This document shows positions 1-5,284 of a stretch of DNA of 5,735 nucleotides, piece after piece. Every line of letters begins with the position of its first letter. Position 1 is the first letter of the stretch. This DNA is from Thiohalobacter sp. (GTDB lineage: Bacteria; Pseudomonadota; Gammaproteobacteria; DSM-19610). Below the pieces are notes generated by a model. The model made no database searches, had not been told where the DNA came from, and saw only the letters and a program-made list of their open reading frames with translations. The DNA is taken from assembly GCA_027010005.1 (NCBI GenBank), contig JALVCM010000030.1, positions 1 through 5,735 of the forward strand. Direction: 5' to 3'. The position numbers and the translations under genes are program-made.

Positions 1-169
1 GCCCCAGTGAGACCGTGACGGGCAGCTCCCCGTTCAACAGGCTGGCCGGCCCGGCAGTGAGCACATAGAACCTGGACGGTGGCGTGGTGCCGCCCAGCGT
101 ACAGGCCGAAAGCCAGCCCGCCACCAGCAGCAGGAAGACAGCCCGGACAGACCCCGTTTTCCTTATCAT
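1..169 (-). CDS. pqiC: PqiC-type outer-membrane lipoprotein, N-terminal part (cut by window edge)
   Basis: Only the first 56 codons are visible; the gene runs off the left edge. The reading begins MIRKTGSVRAVFLLLVAGWL and has a basic n-region, a hydrophobic core at about residues 10-20 and the lipobox LSAC, so Cys23 should be the lipidated residue of the mature protein. Shortly after comes SRFYVLTAGPA, a stretch typical of the ABC-transport auxiliary lipoprotein (PqiC/YmbA) family. In E. coli PqiC is an outer-membrane lipoprotein that docks on the tip of the PqiB tube. The ATG overlaps the pqiB stop codon as ATGA (positions 169-166), and an AAGGA ribosome site lies about 10 bases upstream inside pqiB, which fixes the start and implies translational coupling. 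Family assignment is firm from the lipobox, the motif and the gene order; whether the remainder is intact cannot be seen. Confidence 0.87.
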   Translation of the reverse strand, partial: MIRKTGSVRAVFLLLVAGWLSACTLGGTTPPSRFYVLTAGPASLLNGELPVTVSLG

Positions 170-1791
170 GGCGCGTTTTCCTTGCCCTTGAGCAGGGATT
201 CCGGGTGCCGTTCCAGGTACTCGGCCATTAAACGCACGGCACGGGCCGCCAGCTGTAACTCACGCACGGCCGCATAAAATTCCGTACCCAGCGCCCCTTC
301 TTCCGAAACCAGTGCATCGACACCACGCATGGCTTCATCGGTTGCATCGAGCGCCTCGTGGGTATTTTCCAGCAGAGACGGCAGCGCCTTGCCGGCCGCC
401 TGCGCCAGCTTGTCCAGCGAGACCATCATCTGGTCGGCATTACGCACCATGCGGTCCAGCGGCAGCTTCTCCAGTTTCGCCAGTGTCTGTGTCAATGCCT
501 CACCCAGTTGTTCGAGCTCGCCCGGTGCTGCAGGCAATACGGGATACCCGTCCAGTGATGTCAGCTTTACCGGTTTAACATCCGCCATCAGGTCCAGGTC
601 AATAATCTTCTGACCGGTTAACAGGTTGGTTGTTTCCAGTCGGGCCCTCAGTCCCCGTGCAAGCAGGTCCTCGACTCGCGACTCGACAGCCTTTTCAAGT
701 TGATCACCCTTGAGTCCGTCACGCGCTTCGGTACGCAGCATTTTTTCCGCTTCCAGTTCAACGAAGATCGTCCGTCTTGCCTGTTTTCCTTTCAGGTCAA
801 GATAGGGATCTATTTCCATCACAGTTCCGACACGCACACCCATCAGTTCCACCGGCGCACTGACCTGAAGCCCCCGGACATCACCCGACAGATCGACCCG
901 GTAACGGTACCCCCGGGAAACCGGTTTTTCCCGGGTACGCGCATAGTTCGGGTACAACCGGAAAACCGTATCTTCCGGCGCCTGTTCGCCATTACTCAGG
1001 GACAAGGGTGTTTCAAAAGCAATGCCCCCCGATATCAGTGAAGCAAACGATTCCAGTTCAACCCTGACACCCTCGGGATCAATCGACACATCCACGCCAC
1101 CGACATTCCAGAAACGCGAGCCCTTGCGCACATAGTAATCATGAGGCGCCTCGATAAACACATCGACATCGACAAATGCATGGTCTTTGGCCAGACGATA
1201 ACCGGTCACCTGCCCGACGGCTATCTGCCGATAGTAGACCGGCGCACCTACTGACAGTGACGAGGCCTTTTCCGCGCGCAGGTGGTAGACCGTACCACGC
1301 TCGTTCGACTTGATAACCGGCGGTGTTTCCAGCCCGACGAACTCCTGAGTCTCGTCTCCCTCCTTGCCGGGATCCATCGCGACATAGGCACCACTGATCA
1401 GGGTACCCAGGCCACTGATCTCACCGGAATCCACGCGTGGCCGCACCACCCAGAAGCGTGTCGACTCGATCAGGTGGCGCTCCATGCCCGGTACCATTTC
1501 AGCGGTCACCAGAACGTGCGTAAGGTCCTCTGCAAAACGAACCGTCTTTACCTTGCCGACAATTACATCGCGGTACTTGACCAGTGTCTTGCCTTCCTCA
1601 ATACCTTCCGCGGTCTGGAACTGGATCACCACCTCCGGGCCCTTCTCGACAATCGCCTTGACTACCAGCCAGCCACCAATCAACAGTGCGATCAGTGGTA
1701 ACAGCCAGACAACGGGAAAGCGCCTGCCCCACTCGTCCACCACGGCTTCCGGCAAGTCATCGGGGATCCCGGGCTTCTCTGCTTCACTCAT
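166..1791 (-). CDS. pqiB: PqiB, triple MCE-domain intermembrane transport protein
   Basis: 541 aa, close to the roughly 546 aa of E. coli PqiB. It has a short cytoplasmic N-terminus, one membrane anchor at about residues 27-47 (VVWLLPLIALLIGGWLVVKA), then a periplasmic body. Three MCE repeats are visible at about 52-140, 166-260 and 293-403. The recurring strand-turn-strand signature appears as VKYRDVIVGKV (71-81), VYYRQIAVGQV (185-195) and VELMGVRVGTV (314-324). The hydrophobic pore-loop-like ends appear as ISGLGTLISGAYV, SLISGGIAFE and NLLTGQKIIDLDL. Residues about 425-530 form an amphipathic helical tail, as in PqiB, where the C-terminal helices build a needle of stacked hexamers spanning the periplasm. 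The role is lipid transfer between inner and outer membrane with PqiA and PqiC. The start is supported by a GAGGA site at 1801-1805 and by ATGA overlap with the upstream pqiA gene. YebT-like homologues have seven MCE repeats, so three repeats favour PqiB. Confidence 0.95.
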   Translation of the reverse strand: MSEAEKPGIPDDLPEAVVDEWGRRFPVVWLLPLIALLIGGWLVVKAIVEKGPEVVIQFQTAEGIEEGKTLVKYRDVIVGKVKTVRFAEDLTHVLVTAEMVPGMERHLIESTRFWVVRPRVDSGEISGLGTLISGAYVAMDPGKEGDETQEFVGLETPPVIKSNERGTVYHLRAEKASSLSVGAPVYYRQIAVGQVTGYRLAKDHAFVDVDVFIEAPHDYYVRKGSRFWNVGGVDVSIDPEGVRVELESFASLISGGIAFETPLSLSNGEQAPEDTVFRLYPNYARTREKPVSRGYRYRVDLSGDVRGLQVSAPVELMGVRVGTVMEIDPYLDLKGKQARRTIFVELEAEKMLRTEARDGLKGDQLEKAVESRVEDLLARGLRARLETTNLLTGQKIIDLDLMADVKPVKLTSLDGYPVLPAAPGELEQLGEALTQTLAKLEKLPLDRMVRNADQMMVSLDKLAQAAGKALPSLLENTHEALDATDEAMRGVDALVSEEGALGTEFYAAVRELQLAARAVRLMAEYLERHPESLLKGKENAP

Positions 1792-2399
1792 TGACAGTCT
1801 TCCTCACGGTCCCAGATCAGCCGGGGGTCGAAACTCATGGCCGCCAACATAGTCAGAATAACCACCGCCGCAAAGGCCCGCGCACCCGGGCCCGGCGTAA
1901 TATCGGCAAGCACGCCGAGATGCACCAGCGCCGCCAGTAATGCAACGACAAACACATCCACCATCGACCAGCGCCCGACCAGTTCAGTCATACGATACAG
2001 CCGTGTCCGTTCCCGGCGTCGAAAAGTGGATTTCCGGTGTACGGACAGCAGCAGGTACAGCAGTACAATCATCTTCAGCAAGGGGACCAGCACACTGGCC
2101 ACGAACACCACCAGTGCAATCGGCCAGTCACCGTGCATCATCAGGCGAATCACACCGCTGATAATGGTATCCGGCTGACCCGAACCCAGGTACATCACCG
2201 TCATGATCGGCAGCAGGTTGGCCGGGAAATACATAATGACCGCTGCCAGCAGCAGGGCCCAGCTGTTGGACAGACTGGCAGGCTTGCGTACATACACCTG
2301 TGAACCGCAACGCGGACACAGACCGGTACGCCTGGCCGGCAGGCGCATCAGCTGGTTGCAGACAGCGCAACTGGCCAGCCCGAGACAGCTAGCGCGCAC
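1788..2399 (-). CDS. pqiA: PqiA domain protein corresponding to the C-terminal half of PqiA
   Basis: 203 aa if started at the GTG at 2399-2397. The N-terminus carries a zinc-ribbon-like pair of motifs, CAVC (Cys11/Cys14) and CPRC (Cys28/Cys31). Four hydrophobic segments follow, at about 45-66, 95-121, 147-168 and 173-190. The stretches YFPANLLPIMTV, VGRWSMVDVFVVALLAALV and SFDPRLIWD match the second half of E. coli PqiA closely. The family is an integral inner-membrane partner of the MCE protein, thought to feed or receive lipid at the PqiB base. The open frame extends in phase to an ATG at 2450, but that gives a 62-bp overlap with the preceding gene and a Gly/Ser/Trp-rich lead-in unlike the family. 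GTG, with an 11-bp overlap and a G-rich stretch about 6-10 bases upstream, is preferred but not certain. The stop overlaps the pqiB start by 4 bp. Confidence 0.9.
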   Translation of the reverse strand: MRASCLGLASCAVCNQLMRLPARRTGLCPRCGSQVYVRKPASLSNSWALLLAAVIMYFPANLLPIMTVMYLGSGQPDTIISGVIRLMMHGDWPIALVVFVASVLVPLLKMIVLLYLLLSVHRKSTFRRRERTRLYRMTELVGRWSMVDVFVVALLAALVHLGVLADITPGPGARAFAAVVILTMLAAMSFDPRLIWDREEDCQ

Positions 2400-3039
2400 G
2401 GTACCAGACCCCCATCCGGTCCATCCGCGCCCAGATGACATGTGGCTCAAACAGGGACAGGGCCGCTGTCGATACCACGATCAGTGCCACATAGGCATAC
2501 AACGCAGGCCCCACCACCAGGTTTGCCATATCGGACAGTTTGACCGCCGCGACCAGCACACCGACCATGAACACATCCAGCATGCCCCAGGGCAGCACGT
2601 GGCCGATCCACACCATAATGTGCCGCAGGCCGGGTAAGGGCCTGTACAGCTTCACACCCAGCAGCACATAAAGCGAACCCGTCACCAGTACAACCGGACC
2701 AATCACTGTCGTCAGCAACACCACGATACCGGTCTCGCCCATACCGGCCTCGTAGAGTGCCTTTGCCGTCCCCGGCAAGGTGGTTGTCTGCAACCGCCCC
2801 TGTATTTCAAGGGTCAGAAAAGGCAGAAAATAGGCCAGCAGCATCAGCAGCAGTGCACCCAGATTCAGCAGGATGGGTAACAGCAGGCCACCGGCGGGAT
2901 TACGCGCCAGCAAGGCATCGCATCGATAACAGCGCACCGACTGGCCGGGCGCCAGCACACCGATGTACTGCAACTCGTCACACTGGTGGCAGGCCACCAG
3001 TTCTCGCGTGTCATTTCTGCCTGCACTACCATCGGGCAT
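2389..3039 (-). CDS. pqiA: PqiA domain protein corresponding to the N-terminal half of PqiA
   Basis: 216 aa and first gene of the operon. It begins with a polar stretch containing CHQC (Cys17/Cys20) and CYRC (Cys37/Cys40), a likely zinc ribbon on the cytoplasmic side. Four membrane segments follow at about 52-76, 104-131, 148-167 and 174-196. LPWGMLDVFMVGVLVAAVKL (149-168) aligns by eye with the equivalent WGMAEIF...VLVSFVKL stretch in the first half of E. coli PqiA, and the ending LFEPHVIWAR parallels the FDPRLxWD close of the other half. In E. coli both halves sit on one chain of about 417 aa; here a TAG at 2391-2389 separates them and the second gene starts 8 bases before it. The ATG at 3039 has a GCGGAAC stretch upstream as a modest ribosome site. 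The two proteins presumably pair to rebuild one PqiA unit, which is inference. Confidence 0.93.
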   Translation of the reverse strand: MPDGSAGRNDTRELVACHQCDELQYIGVLAPGQSVRCYRCDALLARNPAGGLLLPILLNLGALLLMLLAYFLPFLTLEIQGRLQTTTLPGTAKALYEAGMGETGIVVLLTTVIGPVVLVTGSLYVLLGVKLYRPLPGLRHIMVWIGHVLPWGMLDVFMVGVLVAAVKLSDMANLVVGPALYAYVALIVVSTAALSLFEPHVIWARMDRMGVWYRAR

Positions 3040-3185
3040 GATCGTTCCGCCGTTGTTTTGATGTGCCCGCCTGCCGGGCGGACAACTGTTATCATGCGTA
3101 CGATACTATAGCGCCGGCGACAGGCCGGCAACCCGGTCCACGGGCCGGCAGACAACACCACCCACGCCTGAACCGGGAGCACCGC
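3040..3185. promoter_or_regulatory. Divergent intergenic region between pqiA and the 3186-3797 gene
   Basis: This 146-bp gap must hold the start signals for both divergent genes. On the minus strand TATAGT (3110-3105) is a good -10, but the nearest -35 match, TTGCCG (3131-3126), is only 15 bp away, which is short. On the plus strand CGGACA (3079-3084) and GATACT (3102-3107) are 17 bp apart, each matching consensus at 4 of 6 positions, so the two possible -10 boxes overlap. Downstream on the plus side the leader is GC-rich, with three GCCGGC copies at 3113-3118, 3124-3129 and 3144-3149; the last two can fold into a hairpin with CCG/CGG inside. These are sequence readings only. No recognised operator, such as a SoxS box, could be confirmed. 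Confidence 0.4.
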
Positions 3186-3797
3186 ATGCCGACCGATCGC
3201 CTGAATGAAGCGCTGGAACGTTTCTACAAACTGCAGAGAGAGCTCGAAGTCGAAATCGACCGCCTGTTGCAGGAAAAGCGTGAGCAATTCCACTACCACC
3301 TGGAACGCGGCAAGGTACGGTTTGAACAGGGCATGCGCGCCCTGCACAAGCGCAAGCGGGTCAGTGCCTGGTATTACCTGACCCACGCCCGTGTCAGGCA
3401 CCTCCTTTCAGCACCGATTATCTACAGTGTTTTTTTCCCCTTTCTGGCACTGGACATTGCTGTCACGCTTTACCAGCACATCTGCTTCCGCCTGTATGGC
3501 ATTCCGCTGGTACGCCGTTCGGATCACATTGTCATTGACCGGCACAACCTGGCCTACCTGAACGCCATCGAAAAACTCAACTGCGTGTACTGTGGCTACG
3601 GGAACGGTGTAGCTGAATATGTGCGTGAAGTTTCGGCGCGTACTGAACAGTACTGGTGCCCGATCAAGCATGCCCGGCGGTCACGGGATCCGCACCACCT
3701 GACCGACCATTTTCTGGATTACGGCGACGCCGACGCCTGGCGGGAAGAACTGGACAAGCTGCGCAAGGACTGGTCGACACTCGAGGAAAAGGCATAA
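3186..3797 (+). CDS. Uncharacterised membrane-associated protein with coiled coil and Cys/His cluster
   Basis: 203 aa; no named function recognised. The start is the ATG at 3186, preceded by GGGAG (3175-3179) six bases upstream. An in-phase ATG at 3063 would add 41 low-complexity residues and run through the control region, so it was rejected. Residues 1-50 are highly charged and heptad-like (ALERFYKLQRELEVEIDRLL), a likely coiled coil. A basic patch (HKRKR, about 54-58) precedes one hydrophobic stretch at about 74-98, possibly a hairpin or single span. The C-terminal part has CVYCGYGNG (Cys133, Cys136), then TEQYWCPIKHARR (Cys158, His162), with further His at 114 and 120: a plausible zinc or redox site. 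The wording of the DHIVIDRHNLAYLNAIEKLN stretch feels strongly conserved from similar unnamed proteobacterial proteins. It is divergent from the pqi operon and convergent with adk. A link to envelope function is a guess from location only. Confidence 0.85.
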   Translation: MPTDRLNEALERFYKLQRELEVEIDRLLQEKREQFHYHLERGKVRFEQGMRALHKRKRVSAWYYLTHARVRHLLSAPIIYSVFFPFLALDIAVTLYQHICFRLYGIPLVRRSDHIVIDRHNLAYLNAIEKLNCVYCGYGNGVAEYVREVSARTEQYWCPIKHARRSRDPHHLTDHFLDYGDADAWREELDKLRKDWSTLEEKA

Positions 3798-3825
3798 AAA
3801 AACGGCGGCCCGGAGGGCCGCCGTT
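3796..3825 (-). terminator. Rho-independent terminator of adk
   Basis: An 11-bp perfect GC-rich stem, AACGGCGGCCC (3801-3811) with GGGCCGCCGTT (3815-3825), closes a GGA loop. Read on the minus strand it is followed by seven T residues (3802-3796), the classic intrinsic terminator form, 25 bases past the adk stop. In the plus direction the stem is followed by TTACCTGG, so it would terminate the opposite gene only weakly. The T-tract overlaps the TAA stop codon (3795-3797) of that convergent gene. Confidence 0.93.
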
Positions 3826-3850
3826 ACCTGGTAATACCTGTGCCGGATGA

Positions 3851-4498
3851 TCAGGCCGCAAGGCGTTCCTTGATAGCATTGATCACGTCTTCGCTGTTGG
3901 TGGCGCTGACGGTGACACACAAACCTTCATTCTCGTAGAAACCGATCAATGGTGCAGTCTTCTCGTTGTAGGTTTCCAGGCGGTGACTGATCGCTTCTTC
4001 AGTCTCGTCTTCACGCTGCACCACCGGACTGCCACACTTGTCGCAAACACCTTCAACCTTGGGCGGATTGCTCTTGACGTTGTAGATGGCCTGGCAATCA
4101 GGATTGGAACAGGTACGACGCGTGGTCAGGCGATCCAGGATCACGTCACGCGGCACATCGATGTTGACGGCCATATCGAGCTTGATACCCAGCTTGTCCA
4201 GCAGCACATTGAGGGCCTCAGCCTGGGGAATGGTGCGCGGGAAGCCATCGAGCAGAAAGCCCTTTTCACAATCCGGTTCCTGCAGGCGCTTTTCCATAAT
4301 GCCCATGATCAGTTCATCGGGCACCAGGTCGCCGGCATTCATGTAGGCCTGGGCCTGCTTGCCCAGCTCGGTGCCGGCCTGTACGGCGCCACGCAGAATG
4401 TCGCCGGTGGAAATCTGTACAGAGCCATCCATCTCGGTCAGCATCTTGGCCACGGTACCCTTGCCGGCACCCGGCGCACCTAAAAGAATCAGTTTCAT
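3851..4498 (-). CDS. adk: Adenylate kinase, long form with four-cysteine LID
   Basis: 215 aa (E. coli Adk is 214). It interconverts ATP + AMP and 2 ADP in the cytoplasm, balancing adenylate pools. The P-loop GAPGAGKGT is at 7-15. The AMP-site stretch STGDILRG (30-37) carries Arg36, and DGFPRT (84-89) carries Arg88. LDRL has Arg123, and the C-terminal phosphate-contact arginines Arg162 and Arg173 lie near 160-175. The LID (about 122-160) contains Cys130, Cys135, Cys152 and Cys155, a zinc-type LID, in contrast to E. coli, whose LID lacks this cysteine set. The first pair is spaced CX4C instead of the usual CX2C. The start is fixed by AAGAGGAA (4512-4505), six bases upstream of the ATG, and by the universal MKLILLGAPG opening; in-frame extension to 4600 is not needed. 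It is followed by a strong terminator and appears monocistronic. Confidence 0.97.
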   Translation of the reverse strand: MKLILLGAPGAGKGTVAKMLTEMDGSVQISTGDILRGAVQAGTELGKQAQAYMNAGDLVPDELIMGIMEKRLQEPDCEKGFLLDGFPRTIPQAEALNVLLDKLGIKLDMAVNIDVPRDVILDRLTTRRTCSNPDCQAIYNVKSNPPKVEGVCDKCGSPVVQREDETEEAISHRLETYNEKTAPLIGFYENEGLCVTVSATNSEDVINAIKERLAA

Positions 4499-4533
4499 TG
4501 CGTGTTCCTCTTGAACGGTAGATAAAATCGGGG

Positions 4534-4564
4534 TTTTCGGCAGCAGGTCTGCCCGGGCCGAAAA
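4534..4564 (-). promoter_or_regulatory. Hairpin in the adk 5' leader
   Basis: A perfect 8-bp inverted repeat, TTTTCGGC (4534-4541) with GCCGAAAA (4557-4564), encloses 15 bases that themselves contain GCAG/CTGC. It lies between the candidate adk promoter and the ribosome site, about 36 bases before the ATG, so it should fold in the mRNA leader. There is no T-run directly after it, so it does not look like an attenuator; a stabilising or translation-tuning role is speculation. Confidence 0.4.
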
Positions 4565-4575
4565 TGCAGGTGCGC

Positions 4576-4604
4576 ATTGTGCTTGCGAAGCCGCGGGCAA
4601 TCAA
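4576..4604 (-). promoter_or_regulatory. Candidate sigma70 promoter of adk
   Basis: Read on the minus strand, TTGATT (4604-4599) and CACAAT (4581-4576) are separated by 17 bp; each matches the consensus at 4 of 6 positions. The predicted start would be near 4569, giving a leader of about 70 bases that includes the hairpin at 4534-4564. Moderate match, not unique. Confidence 0.4.
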
Positions 4605-4697
4605 TAGCCTGCGCGGTTTCGAGGCCAGGATTTACGCTAGAAAGCCTGTATTCCCTACCTTTTTTGCGGAAATATCGCCAGGGGACCCCTGATTATT

Positions 4698-4783
4698 CGT
4701 CATGGCGAGGAACGAAGTGACGCGGCAATCTCTAACAGACTGATTCCATAGTGTGAGATTGCCACGCTTCGCTCGCAATGACG
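4698..4783. repeat. 86-bp imperfect palindromic intergenic repeat (MITE-like)
   Basis: The left arm (4698-4732) starts CGTCATGGCGAGGAACGAAG and ends GGCAATCTC; the right arm (4755-4783) reads GAGATTGCC to GCAATGACG. The right arm's reverse complement matches the left arm apart from one or two substitutions and two 3-base gaps, so the arms can pair around a 22-base centre. The CGTCATtGCGAG...GGCAATCTC wording is the well-known type of dispersed intergenic repeat found in many environmental bacteria; its spurious translation contains SLRAKRGN and SFLAMT. No transposase is present, so any movement would be in trans. Family naming is from memory, not a search. Confidence 0.82.
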
Positions 4784-4857
4784 TGAATTCTGAATTAATC
4801 CGGGGTTCGCTAGACTTGCAATGACGTGAATTCTGAATTATTCCGGGGTTCGCTAGA
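4775..4857. repeat. Tandem duplication, two 40-bp copies at 43-bp period
   Basis: Copies at 4775-4814 and 4818-4857 match at 39 of 40 positions, differing only at AATTAATCC versus AATTATTCC, with CTT between them. Each begins with GCAATGACG, which in the first copy is the right terminus of the palindromic element at 4698-4783, and ends with TTCGCTAGA. The second copy contains CTA (4853-4855), the minus-strand TAG stop of the neighbouring gene. Two copies only, no regular spacers, so not a CRISPR. Confidence 0.9.
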
Positions 4858-5188
4858 GATGAGAAACCAGCCGTGCGTTCGGGATCGACAGGCGCAACGC
4901 CTCGGTAATTTCCAGGCGGATCCCGGCCACGGGTCGGATCGACACCCACAGCAGGTTCAGCTTCAGGTTCAGTTCCGCAAACACCACCGTGTCACCAAAA
5001 CAGCCCAGGATACGATGGATCTCTTTCAGGGTCTGCTGGATACGCGCCTGTGATTTCTTGCGCAAGCCCGGGATGATGACCATGAAATCCGATAACGGTC
5101 GGCCATTCTCATCGACAGCCGGCGCCCGTTTGCGCAACGGCTCGGAGGCGTCGAGGATCGGCAGCAATGTGACACGCGGCAGGCTCAT
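4853..5188 (-). CDS. Conserved-looking small protein of unknown function
   Basis: 111 aa, no function recognised. It opens MSLPRVTLLPILDASEPLRK and contains RAPAVDENGRPLSDFMVIIP (21-40), a probable helix QARIQQTLKEIHRILG (47-62), a strand-rich stretch VVFAELNLKLNLLWVSIRP (68-86), and a second helix ITEALRLSIP (94-103). It has no signal peptide, membrane span or metal-binding cluster, so it is probably a small soluble alpha/beta protein. The alternating hydrophobic pattern and the lack of low complexity argue for a real gene. The ATG at 5188 lacks a Shine-Dalgarno sequence, but a near-consensus promoter (5224-5196) would start transcription at or one base before it. An in-frame GTG at 5254 lies upstream of that promoter and inside the tRNA promoter, so it is rejected. 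The TAG stop lies within a tandem repeat copy, so the native C-terminus may have been altered. Confidence 0.72.
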   Translation of the reverse strand: MSLPRVTLLPILDASEPLRKRAPAVDENGRPLSDFMVIIPGLRKKSQARIQQTLKEIHRILGCFGDTVVFAELNLKLNLLWVSIRPVAGIRLEITEALRLSIPNARLVSHL

Positions 5189-5195
5189 GCATCTG

Positions 5196-5224
5196 ACTAT
5201 AGACCGCAGCTGATACGCTGACAA
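5196..5224 (-). promoter_or_regulatory. Near-consensus sigma70 promoter, predicted leaderless transcript
   Basis: Read on the minus strand, TTGTCA (5224-5219) and TATAGT (5201-5196) each match consensus at 5 of 6 positions and are separated by exactly 17 bp. The -10 box is followed by CAGATGC and then the ATG of the 4853-5188 gene, so the expected start point is 5189 or 5188, the A of the start codon. This is the best promoter match in the window. Confidence 0.65.
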
Positions 5225-5247
5225 CAGACCAGGCACAACAGCTGTAG

Positions 5248-5276
5248 CTGACACCCGCCGGCTTTGCTAGTATGCC
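5248..5276 (+). promoter_or_regulatory. Candidate promoter of tRNA-Arg
   Basis: CTGACA (5248-5253) is a 5 of 6 match to a -35 box. The -10 is ambiguous: TAGTAT (5268-5273) preceded by TGC as an extended -10 but only 14 bp from the -35, or TATGCC (5271-5276) at 17 bp. Either would start transcription within about 10 bases of the mature tRNA. The GC-rich stretch GCCCGCG after it resembles discriminators of stringently controlled stable-RNA promoters. Confidence 0.5.
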
Positions 5277-5284
5277 CGCGGAAA

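Larger units (their letters stand above)
4499..4852. other. 354-bp non-coding region upstream of adk
   Basis: No credible gene lies here. Going right to left it holds the 43-bp-period tandem repeat that also carries the stop of the 4853-5188 gene, an 86-bp imperfect palindrome, a stretch of about 90 bp (4605-4697) with no feature I can name, then the candidate adk promoter, leader hairpin and ribosome site. A 105-codon minus-strand frame crossing it (4632-4949) is a by-product of the palindrome. Confidence 0.75.

Noticed and set aside
312..1940. Several plus-strand frames of 66-139 codons opposite pqiB and pqiA
   Set aside because: They are shadows of well-supported minus-strand genes, with compositionally biased Arg/Ser/His-rich products and no ribosome sites that stand out.
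3063..3185. Upstream ATG at 3063 for the plus-strand gene
   Set aside because: The 41 added residues are low-complexity, cover the promoter region, and no ribosome site precedes that ATG; the ATG at 3186 has GGGAG at good spacing.
2865..3401. 178-codon minus-strand frame
   Set aside because: It is antisense to the 3186 gene and out of frame with pqiA; the protein has no family features and crosses the divergent promoter region.
4499..4600. N-terminal extension of adk
   Set aside because: Adenylate kinases begin at MKLILLGAPG; a strong ribosome site sits directly before that ATG and the extension covers the leader.
4775..4857. Possible minimal CRISPR array
   Set aside because: Only two copies with a 3-base gap, no spacer-length interval and no cas genes.
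4632..4949. 105-codon minus-strand frame upstream of adk
   Set aside because: It runs through the palindromic repeat and into the 4853-5188 gene in another frame. Its SLRAKRGN and SFLAMT wording is the usual spurious translation of this repeat class.
5189..5254. GTG at 5254 as start of the small gene
   Set aside because: It lies upstream of the gene's own strong promoter and within the tRNA promoter, and has no well-spaced ribosome site.
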